This document shows positions 1 to 5,083 of a stretch of 5,083 nt of DNA, in pieces. Below the pieces are notes generated by a model. That model was given only the letters and a program-made list of their open reading frames with translations, was not told where the DNA came from and searched no databases. A program made the translations under genes and the position numbers. The DNA is from Pseudomonas sp. (GTDB lineage: Bacteria; Pseudomonadota; Gammaproteobacteria; Pseudomonadales; Pseudomonadaceae): NCBI GenBank assembly GCA_026398835.1, contig JAPLSD010000861.1, positions 1-5,083 of the forward strand, in the 5' to 3' direction. Each line of letters opens with the position of its first letter. Position 1 is the stretch's first letter.

Positions 1-1
1 C

Positions 2-805
2 ATCGCCCTGACCGAGGCTGGCAAACGCTATTTGCTGCGCTGCGAGCAGATTCTCGCCTATGTCGAGGAAGCCGAAGCGGAGGCCAGCGACGCCCACGCG
101 CGGCCGGCCGGGCAGTTGAAAGTGCACACCATGACCGGCATTGGTCAGCACTTCGTAATCGACGCCATCGCCCGCTATCGCAAGACTCATCCAGACGTGA
201 CCTTCGACCTGACCATGGCCAACCGCGTGCCGGATTTGCTGGACGAGGGTTACGACGTGTCCATCGTGCTCGCCAGCGAGCTGCCGGATTCGGGTTTCGT
301 CTCGCAACGCCTGGGCATCACCTACAGCATCGTTTGCGCCTCACCGGCCTACGTCAAAGCCAACGGCTGCGCGCAGAAACCCAGCGATCTGCTGAACCAT
401 TCGTGCCTGCGTCTGGTGAGCCCGGTGATTCCGCTGGAGAAGTGGCTGTTCGACGGCCCGGAAGGTCAGGAGATGGTTACCATCAACAGTTCACCGTTTT
501 TGGTGAACTCGGCCGACGCAATGAAAACCGCCATCACCAGCGGCATGGGGGTTGGCGTGCTGCCGGTCTACGCGGCCATCGAAGGCCTGCGCAACGGCAC
601 TCTGGTGCGGGTCATGCCGAACTATCGCTCGCAAGAGCTGAACCTGTACGCCATCTACCCGTCGCGCCAGTACCTGGACGCCAAAATCAAAACCTGGGTC
701 GAGTACCTTCGCGGTTCGCTGCCGGAGATTCTTGCGGCGCATCAGGCGGAACTGGCGGCGTATGAGTTGAGTGGAAGCATGAATGGGGCAAGGTTGGCGA
801 ATTAG
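2..805 (+). CDS. LysR-family transcriptional regulator, 5' end missing (runs off the left edge)
   Basis: This is a DNA-binding transcriptional regulator of the LysR type acting in the cytoplasm; its target and effector are unknown. 267 residues are visible before the TAG stop at 803-805. The frame is open to the window edge. The first residues (IALTEAGKRYLLRCEQIL) match the end of the LysR winged-helix domain and the start of the linker helix, so the recognition helix and roughly 50 N-terminal residues lie outside. A TTG at 32 is therefore not the start. After the linker comes the periplasmic-binding-like effector domain: a GQLKVHTM first strand near residue 39, then the PDLLDEGYDVSIVLA segment and ASPAYVKANG followed by SDLLNHSCLRL. 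These are hallmarks of the CrgA-like LysR subgroup. The last ~20 residues form a divergent tail. It is co-directional with the reductase downstream (74-bp gap), which makes that gene a plausible but unproven target. Family is secure; specificity is unknown. Confidence 0.93.
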   Translation: MALTEAGKRYLLRCEQILAYVEEAEAEASDAHARPAGQLKVHTMTGIGQHFVIDAIARYRKTHPDVTFDLTMANRVPDLLDEGYDVSIVLASELPDSGFVSQRLGITYSIVCASPAYVKANGCAQKPSDLLNHSCLRLVSPVIPLEKWLFDGPEGQEMVTINSSPFLVNSADAMKTAITSGMGVGVLPVYAAIEGLRNGTLVRVMPNYRSQELNLYAIYPSRQYLDAKIKTWVEYLRGSLPEILAAHQAELAAYELSGSMNGARLAN

Positions 806-879
806 AGTTATGTCGCGCAACCCCCGGCAAAAATGATAGCTTGCTTGGCATTCTCCTCCGCCCGACGAGCCCTTCTCCC

Positions 880-1854
880 ATGAAAAAGACAGTACTTGCC
901 TTCAGCCGTGTCACGCCCGAAATGGTCGAGCGCCTGCGGCAGGACTTCAACGTGATCGTGCCGAACCCCAAACTCGGCGATATCAACGCGCAATTCAATG
1001 AAGCCCTGCCGGATGCCCATGGTTTGATCGGCGTCGGGCGCAAGCTCGGGCGGGCACAGCTTGAAAACGCCACCAGGCTGGAAGTGGTTGCAAGCGTTTC
1101 GGTCGGCTATGACAACTACGATCTGGCCTACTTCAACGAACGCGGGATCATGCTCACCAACACCCCGGACGTGCTGACCGAAAGCACTGCTGACCTGGCG
1201 TTCGCGCTGTTGATGAGCAGCGCCCGGCGCGTCGCCGAATTGGACGCCTGGACCAAGGCCGGGCAATGGCAGGCCACCGTCGGCGCGCCGTTGTTTGGCT
1301 GCGATGTGCATGGCAAAACCCTGGGCATCGTCGGCATGGGCAACATCGGCGCGGCCATCGCCCGCCGTGGGCGTTTGGGTTTCAACATGCCGGTGATCTA
1401 CAGCGGCAACAGCCGCAAGACCGAACTGGAACAGGAACTTGGTGCCCAGTTCCGCAGCCTCGATCAGTTGCTGGCCGAAGCCGATTTCGTTTGCCTCGTG
1501 GTGCCGCTCAGCGAAAAAACCAAACACCTGATCAGCCATCGCGAACTGGCATTGATGAAACCGAGCGCGATTCTGGTGAATATCTCCCGCGGTCCTGTGG
1601 TCGACGAACCCGCACTGATCGAAGCCCTGCAAAACGGCAAAATTCGCGGCGCCGGGCTGGATGTCTACGAGAAGGAGCCGCTGGCCGAGTCGCCGTTGTT
1701 CCAGCTGAAAAACGCCGTGACCTTGCCGCATATCGGCTCAGCCACCCATGAAACCCGCGAAGCCATGGCCAACCGCGCCCTGGCCAACCTGCGCAGCGCA
1801 TTGTTGGGTGAGCGGCCGCAGGATCTGGTCAATCCGCAAGTGTGGAAAGGTTGA
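880..1854 (+). CDS. ghrB: GhrB/TkrA-like D-2-hydroxyacid dehydrogenase (glyoxylate/hydroxypyruvate/2-ketogluconate reductase)
   Basis: This is a cytoplasmic NAD(P)H-dependent reductase of the D-isomer-specific 2-hydroxyacid dehydrogenase family. By family knowledge it reduces glyoxylate to glycolate, hydroxypyruvate to D-glycerate and often 2-ketogluconate to gluconate. The ATG at 880 gives 324 residues, the length I recall for E. coli GhrB; an in-frame TTG at 841 would add a 13-residue extension I regard as spurious. The substrate-domain motif SVGYDNYD is at 74-81. The Rossmann motif GMGNIG is at 152-157. The catalytic triad is R237 (NISRGPVVDE), E266 (DVYEKEP) and H284 (LPHIGSATHETR), with the 29- and 18-residue spacing I recall for the family. 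The loop after the second Rossmann strand reads SGNSRK (175-180), lacking the acidic residue of NAD-specific enzymes, so NADPH preference is inferred. It follows a LysR gene and converges on an exporter across a REP doublet. No strong Shine-Dalgarno is visible. The enzyme class is secure; the in vivo substrate is not. Confidence 0.93.
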   Translation: MKKTVLAFSRVTPEMVERLRQDFNVIVPNPKLGDINAQFNEALPDAHGLIGVGRKLGRAQLENATRLEVVASVSVGYDNYDLAYFNERGIMLTNTPDVLTESTADLAFALLMSSARRVAELDAWTKAGQWQATVGAPLFGCDVHGKTLGIVGMGNIGAAIARRGRLGFNMPVIYSGNSRKTELEQELGAQFRSLDQLLAEADFVCLVVPLSEKTKHLISHRELALMKPSAILVNISRGPVVDEPALIEALQNGKIRGAGLDVYEKEPLAESPLFQLKNAVTLPHIGSATHETREAMANRALANLRSALLGERPQDLVNPQVWKG

Positions 1855-1867
1855 AACAGTCGGCTGT

Positions 1868-1959
1868 CTGTAGGAGCGAAGCTTGCTCGCGATGAACGAT
1901 GACGCGGTGTTTCAGACAATTCGCGTTGGCCGCATCGCGAGCAAGCTTCGCTCCTACAG
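1868..1959. repeat. REP doublet (REPIN-like): perfect 27-bp inverted repeat around a 38-bp spacer
   Basis: The left arm (1868-1894) and right arm (1933-1959) are exact reverse complements over 27 bp. The pairing stops at both ends (t1867/g1960 and a1895/g1932 mismatch). Each arm starts, from the outside, with CTGTAG and contains the near-palindrome GAGCGAAGCTTGCTC, so it can fold on its own as well as pair with the other arm. The GTAG tetranucleotide followed by a hairpin is the signature recognised by RAYT transposases in Pseudomonas. Inside the spacer, ACGCG (1902-1906) and CGCGT (1922-1926) can extend the folded structure. The element begins 13 bp after the reductase stop and ends 7 bp before the exporter stop, so it is extragenic between convergent genes, the usual niche. 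It probably also ends or stabilises both transcripts, although there is no T-run for a classical terminator. No RAYT gene is in the window. Confidence 0.9.
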
Positions 1960-1966
1960 GGAGATG

Positions 1967-2869
1967 TCAGGCCAGTTTGCCGGGGGTCGTCACGGCCAGC
2001 GGCTTGGGTTTGCGAAACACCAGCACGTTGCCCAGCATCACCAGTACCAATCCGGCAAGGGCCGGTGCGGTCCACTGGTAACCCTCAGCGAACGCTGAAA
2101 CGTTCAGCGCCACCACCGGGAACAGCACGGTGCAATACGCTGCACGCTCCGGGCCCATGCGCCCGACCAGGGTCAGGTAGGCGGTGAAGCCAATCACCGA
2201 GCCCGGAATCACCAGATACAGCAACGAACCGATGTAACGGGTGTTCCATTCCACGTCGAAGGGAATGCCCTTGACCAGGCAATAGACTGACAGCATCGCA
2301 GCCCCATAGGCCATGCCCCAGGCGTTGGTGGTCAATGGTTTGAGACCGGCTTTCTGTTGCAGGCTCGACAGCATGTTGCCGGCGGAGAAGCACATGGTCC
2401 CCAACAGCGCCAACCCCAGGCCGAGCAAGGTTTGCGGACTGGCGGTATGGCCAACCAGTTCCGGCCAGAACAAAAAGCCCAAACCCAGCAGGCCCAGCGC
2501 GCCGCCCATCAACACATTTCGCGCGACCTTCTGGCCGAAAAACACCCGCGCATTCAGGGCATTCCACAGCGTCGCGGTGGAAAACACCACGGCGACCAGG
2601 CCGCTGGGAATCCATTGGCTGGCGTACAGAAAGCACATGAAATTCACGCAGAACAGGCACAAGCCCTGGGCCAGGCAGATCAGATGCCCGCGCCGATTCA
2701 TCACTTGCAAGCGACGGCTGAGCAGCAGCAGGACGAATAGCACCAGCGCCGCCAGACCGAAGCGGTAGACGATCGACACCGGAATCGCCACCACGCCCAG
2801 TTGCAGCTTGAGGGCGATCCAGGTGGTGCCCCAGATCAGAACGGTGAGCAGGTATAACGTGATGTTCAT
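1967..2869 (-). CDS. EamA/DMT-superfamily inner-membrane transporter
   Basis: This is a ten-helix drug/metabolite transporter of the EamA type in the inner membrane, probably an exporter of an amino acid or other small metabolite; the substrate cannot be read from the sequence. It is 300 residues, the usual length, with two internally related halves. Approximate membrane segments are 4-22, 28-50, 62-82, 87-108, 116-136, 147-167, 181-199, 212-233, 240-260 and 266-285. The first helix carries LIWGTTWIALK (11-21), a typical EamA opening. Helix 3/4 reads NFMCFLYASQWIPSGLVAVV, the conserved 'alternative conformation' region, and the last two helices hold the usual GPERAAY and AEG elements. The C-terminal tail is basic (RKPKP). 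The ATG at 2869-2867 is preceded by AGGAG at an 8-base spacing. It is transcribed divergently from an AraC regulator, a common regulator-transporter arrangement, and converges on the reductase gene across the REP doublet. Confidence 0.93.
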   Translation of the reverse strand: MNITLYLLTVLIWGTTWIALKLQLGVVAIPVSIVYRFGLAALVLFVLLLLSRRLQVMNRRGHLICLAQGLCLFCVNFMCFLYASQWIPSGLVAVVFSTATLWNALNARVFFGQKVARNVLMGGALGLLGLGFLFWPELVGHTASPQTLLGLGLALLGTMCFSAGNMLSSLQQKAGLKPLTTNAWGMAYGAAMLSVYCLVKGIPFDVEWNTRYIGSLLYLVIPGSVIGFTAYLTLVGRMGPERAAYCTVLFPVVALNVSAFAEGYQWTAPALAGLVLVMLGNVLVFRKPKPLAVTTPGKLA

Positions 2870-2877
2870 GGCGAGGA

Positions 2878-2882
2878 CTCCT
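2878..2882 (-). promoter_or_regulatory. Shine-Dalgarno of the EamA transporter gene
   Basis: On the minus strand AGGAG lies eight bases before the ATG at 2869-2867. This is a near-ideal site and supports that start codon. Confidence 0.75.
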
Positions 2883-2922
2883 GAATATGGCTACCAGTCT
2901 CAGCCGGCAACGCCCGAACGCG

Positions 2923-2990
2923 CTTGCATAAACTTGCGCTTTTGTCGGATCCCGGGCTCTCAGCGCCAAGGCTACGGAGTAGGATGCAAG
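2923..2990. promoter_or_regulatory. Candidate regulator sites in the divergent exporter/AraC intergenic region
   Basis: The 139-bp gap between the two divergent start codons (2870-3008) must hold both promoters. Two small repeats stand out. CTTGC occurs at 2923-2927 and again at 2933-2937, a direct repeat with a 10-bp period, about one helical turn, as expected for an AraC-type protein with two DNA-binding motifs. CTTGCAT (2923-2929) is also matched by its exact inverse ATGCAAG (2984-2990), 61 bp away. Both repeats are short enough to arise by chance. I found no convincing sigma-70 -35/-10 pair on either strand, which would fit activator-dependent promoters. That these are AraC-regulator operators is inference only. 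Confidence 0.3.
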
Positions 2991-2995
2991 GCGTT

Positions 2996-3001
2996 GGAGA
3001 G
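2996..3001 (+). promoter_or_regulatory. Shine-Dalgarno of the AraC-family regulator gene
   Basis: GGAGAG lies seven bases before the ATG at 3009. It decides the start: the open frame extends upstream to 2808, but that would overlap the beginning of the divergent transporter gene and add 67 residues with no family resemblance. Confidence 0.7.
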
Positions 3002-3008
3002 AACGATC

Positions 3009-3884
3009 ATGCCCACACTGGAAAACCTGCAAGTCTTTCAAGCCCTGAACCGCTCGCCCAATGCTCGTCTGGAGCACAGCGCCGAGCTCGGTGACGGCAT
3101 GGCTGCAGCCCTGTGGAGCAACCATCACGACGCCCAGGACTACGAGGCGCCGAGCCATCACACCTTGTCCTGTTACATCGCCGGCGGCACCGGCACCTTT
3201 CGCCGTGAACATCCCGGCACCAAGGGTGGCCCGGACAAACTCTGCATTCTGCCCGCCGAACACCAGTCGGCCTGGGTGATCAACGGCGAAATCCGCCTGG
3301 CCCACCTGTACTTCAGCCCGGAACAATTTGCCCTCGGTTGCGTCACCCTGCTGGACCGCGAACCCCGTGAACTGCAATTGCAGGAAAGCACCTTCCTCGA
3401 CGACCCGGTGCAAGCCCGACGGTTTCGGCAATTGATCCAGCTGAACTGGGACGAACCCGGCGAGCGTCTGCTGACCAGCAGCCTGGCCCACGAACTGCTC
3501 AGCCACACGTTGCTCAGCCAGGTCGGGCAGCGTCAGGGTTTGCGCCTCAAGGGCGGGTTAGCCGCGCACCAACGGCGGCAATTGGTGGAGTACATCGACA
3601 GCCAATTGGCCGAGCCCATCAGCCTTGGGCAACTGGCCGGGCGCTGTGCGCTGTCGGAATATCACTTTGCGCGGATGTTCCGTGAAAGCTTTGGCTTGCC
3701 GCCCCATCAATACGTGTTGGCGCGGCGCCTGGCCCATGCGCGGCAGTTGCTACGCACGACCTCACAACCGCTGGGCGATATCGCGCTGGCCTGTGGTTTT
3801 GCCAGCGCCAGCCATTTCACCAACCGCTTCCGGCAAGCGCTGGGTGGAACGCCCGGCGAATACCGCCAGGCATTTTTGCGGTAG
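3009..3884 (+). CDS. AraC-family transcriptional regulator
   Basis: This is a cytoplasmic transcription factor of 291 residues, the normal size for a ligand-responsive AraC protein. The N-terminal ~170 residues look like a cupin-type sensing domain: SHHTLSCYIAGGTGTFRR at about 49-66, then a strand ending in LCILPAEHQSAWV (78-90) and AHLYFSPEQF (98-107). The C-terminal domain (about 186-289) holds both AraC helix-turn-helix motifs. The first spans 204-229 (ISLGQLAGRCALSEYHFARMF). The second spans 255-286, with LGDIALACGFASASHFTNRF followed by the GTPGEYR signature. The ATG at 3009 is chosen because of GGAGAG seven bases upstream. The gene is divergent from the EamA exporter and most probably controls it and itself (inferred from arrangement). 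It converges on the receptor gene with 19 bp between stop codons, leaving no room for a separate terminator. AraC proteins such as PchR control siderophore receptors, so that link is a weaker alternative. The inducer is unknown. Confidence 0.93.
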   Translation: MPTLENLQVFQALNRSPNARLEHSAELGDGMAAALWSNHHDAQDYEAPSHHTLSCYIAGGTGTFRREHPGTKGGPDKLCILPAEHQSAWVINGEIRLAHLYFSPEQFALGCVTLLDREPRELQLQESTFLDDPVQARRFRQLIQLNWDEPGERLLTSSLAHELLSHTLLSQVGQRQGLRLKGGLAAHQRRQLVEYIDSQLAEPISLGQLAGRCALSEYHFARMFRESFGLPPHQYVLARRLAHARQLLRTTSQPLGDIALACGFASASHFTNRFRQALGGTPGEYRQAFLR

Positions 3885-3903
3885 AACGATCAGTTAGCGG
3901 TCC

Positions 3904-5083
3904 TTAGAACTCCAACGTGCTGGACAACGACACCTGCCGCGAATCGCCCATCGACACAAAGAACCGGCTGGCCGCTGAGGTGTAGTAGGTGCGGTCGAAC
4001 AGGTTCTTAACGTTGAGCTGGAACTTGACCTTCTGCCCTTCGAGTTTGGTGTCGTAGGTGGCGAAGGCATCGGCCACGGTGTAACTCGGCAGGTCGAAGT
4101 CGTTCACTGCGTTACCGGCCCGTTCACCGACATACCGTGCACCGGCGCCGACCCGCAGCTGATCACCGCCGACGATGGTGCCGAAGTCATAGACCGCCGA
4201 CAGCGAGCCGCTGTTTTTCGCCACGTTTTGCAGGCGTTTGCCTTGGTAGGTCGGGTCATCGGTCACTTCGGTATCGGTGTAGGCGTAGCTGCCGATCATG
4301 CTCCAGCGATCACTCAACTGACCGGCCAGATCCACTTCCAGACCCCGGGAGCGAACTTCTCCGGCAGCGCTGTAAATCGTCGTCGGGCCTTCGGAGTTCG
4401 ACACCAGCACATTACGTTTTTTGATGTCGAACAGCGCGATGTTGCCGGTCACACGACCCGGCATGTCGAGCTTGGCGCCCAGTTCCCAGGACTTGGCTTC
4501 TTCCGGCGCCACGGAGCCGTCGAGTACCACGGTGCTGCCGCTGAGGGGTGCGATGGTCGAGTTGGGTTTGAACGATTCAGTGTAGCTGCCGTAGAACGAC
4601 AGCTCATCGGTGTAGCGATACACCAGCCCGGCGCGCGGCACCCATTTCTGCCCGTTGCTGTCGGTGTTGGCCTTGAACGGTTGGCCCTTGCCGGCGTACT
4701 GGTCGTACTCCTGGAAGCGCGCACCGCCCACCAGAATCCACTGATCGGTGAGGTGGATCGAATCCTGCAGGAACACCGAATCGCTGCGCAGTAAATCAGT
4801 CTGAGCGCTGTCGGCCGGGCTGACGGTAGTGCCTGCCACTTCACGCCCATACACCGGGTCGGTGTAACTGAAGGTCGTCAGGCTTTTCTGACGGATCAGG
4901 TCGGCGCGGTAGATCTTGCGGTATTCGTCATCGAGACCAAACACACCAGATCATGTTGCATCCCTGCAACGTCGACCTTGCCTTCAAGGCTGGCCGTGGC
5001 GAAACGGTCGGTGCTGATGGCGTCCTGGGTGCCGTCCATACTGCGGGTCAGCGTGCCATTATTGGTGTCGATAGCGGTAATCC
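3904..5083 (-). pseudogene. TonB-dependent siderophore receptor, C-terminal half, frameshifted; 5' part beyond the right edge
   Basis: An intact product would be an outer-membrane beta-barrel importing a ferric siderophore with energy from TonB-ExbB-ExbD. The 3' segment (4941 down to the TAA at 3906-3904) encodes about 345 residues of barrel strands: YRYTDELSFYGSYTESFKPN, then a VAPEEAKSWELGAKLD segment, SRGLEVDLAGQLSDRWSMIG, and finally NVKNLFDRTYY (3982-4014) and a terminal ...STLEF with the C-terminal Phe used for BAM-assisted insertion. Upstream of 4941 this frame meets a TGA at 4953-4951. Another frame, however, is open from 5081 to 4944 (46 codons) and reads as receptor, including ATASLEGKVDVAGMQHDLV. 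Deleting two bases from GTGTGT at 4946-4941 joins them as MQHDLV-FGLDDEYRK, a normal family sequence. As read, the shifted frame ends at TGA 4898-4896 after a 15-residue foreign tail. Plug, TonB box and signal peptide lie outside. The cognate siderophore cannot be named. The family is secure; whether the lesion is real or a sequence error is open. Confidence 0.88.
4941..4946 (-). other. Frameshift site: extra GT in a GTGTGT tract of the receptor gene
   Basis: On the minus strand the region reads CTGGTGTGTTTGGTCTC. Two bases fewer (CTGGTGTTTGGTCTC) restores Leu-Val-Phe-Gly-Leu and links the two open segments on either side. A dinucleotide duplication by replication slippage is the simplest origin. 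Three GT units are too few to argue strongly for a phase-variable switch. Because it is a 2-bp rather than a homopolymer change, it resembles a typical sequencing indel less, but an error cannot be excluded from one sequence. Confidence 0.8.

Noticed and set aside
841..879. In-frame TTG at 841 as an earlier start of the reductase
   Set aside because: It would add 13 residues with no family match; the ATG at 880 gives the standard N-terminus and a 324-residue length.
808..1731. Long open frame on the minus strand (307 codons) opposite the reductase gene
   Set aside because: It lies wholly antisense to a gene with clear catalytic motifs, its translation has no recognisable domain, and such frames are expected in GC-rich DNA with G/C third positions.
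2884..2912. TTGCCG and TATTCA spaced 17 bp apart on the minus strand as a sigma-70 promoter for the exporter
   Set aside because: The -10 would sit immediately upstream of the AGGAG ribosome site, so the transcript would start at or after it; the hexamers are also weak.
2808..3008. Upstream extension of the AraC regulator frame to 2808
   Set aside because: It would overlap the divergent exporter gene, adds 67 unmatched residues, and the ATG at 3009 has a good Shine-Dalgarno.
2085..3506. Very long minus-strand open frame (473 codons) spanning the exporter and most of the regulator
   Set aside because: It overlaps two recognisable genes in other frames, its translation is rich in Arg/Gly/Ala/Pro without family motifs, and it crosses the divergent promoter region.
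3861..3883. TACCGC/GCGGTA inverted repeat with an 11-base loop at the end of the AraC gene, as a terminator
   Set aside because: The stem is only 6 bp, it lies inside the coding sequence, and no T-run follows on either strand.
4228..4794. Plus-strand open frame (188 codons) opposite the receptor
   Set aside because: It is antisense to recognisable barrel sequence, with no motif and no ribosome binding site seen; it is a composition artefact.
3904..4944. GTG at 4944 as the start of an independent 346-residue protein
   Set aside because: The product would begin inside a receptor barrel with no signal peptide or ribosome binding site; receptor sequence continues upstream in a frame shifted by two bases.

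Overview
The window looks like chromosomal DNA of a Pseudomonas, most probably the P. fluorescens group. The evidence is its high GC with strong G/C third-position bias, a 27-bp inverted pair of GTAG-type REP sequences typical of that group, and the gene content (a LysR regulator, a GhrB/TkrA-type 2-hydroxyacid dehydrogenase, an EamA exporter, an AraC regulator and a TonB-dependent siderophore receptor). The genus call is inferred from pattern recognition; no database search was possible.

Layout from left to right: (1) the 3' part of a LysR-type regulator runs off the left edge (2-805, +). (2) After a 74-bp gap comes a complete 324-residue GhrB-like glyoxylate/hydroxypyruvate/2-ketogluconate reductase (880-1854, +). 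(3) A REP doublet (1868-1959), a perfect 27-bp inverted repeat with a 38-bp spacer, fills the 112-bp gap where this gene converges on the next one. (4) A complete ten-helix EamA/DMT-family exporter lies on the minus strand (1967-2869). (5) A 139-bp divergent intergenic region (2870-3008) carries short repeats that could be regulator sites. (6) A complete 291-residue AraC-family regulator is divergent from the exporter (3009-3884, +). (7) Converging on it with only 19 bp between the stop codons is the C-terminal half of a TonB-dependent siderophore receptor (minus strand, 3904 to beyond the right edge).

The most notable observation is in the last gene. It is not intact as read: a 2-bp surplus in a GTGTGT tract (4941-4946) shifts the frame. 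Removing two bases joins two open segments into one continuous receptor barrel sequence. As it stands, translation would stop at 4896-4898 and lose about 345 C-terminal residues, including the terminal-Phe barrel assembly signal. This is either a genuine pseudogene or strain-specific loss of a siderophore receptor, or a sequence error.

Functionally the window is three neighbouring modules rather than one pathway: LysR plus reductase (carbon metabolism), AraC divergent from exporter (probably a regulator-target pair), and the broken iron-uptake receptor. I see no RNA gene, insertion sequence, CRISPR array, phage gene or convincing novel multi-gene system. No stretch longer than about 140 bp lacks a gene.
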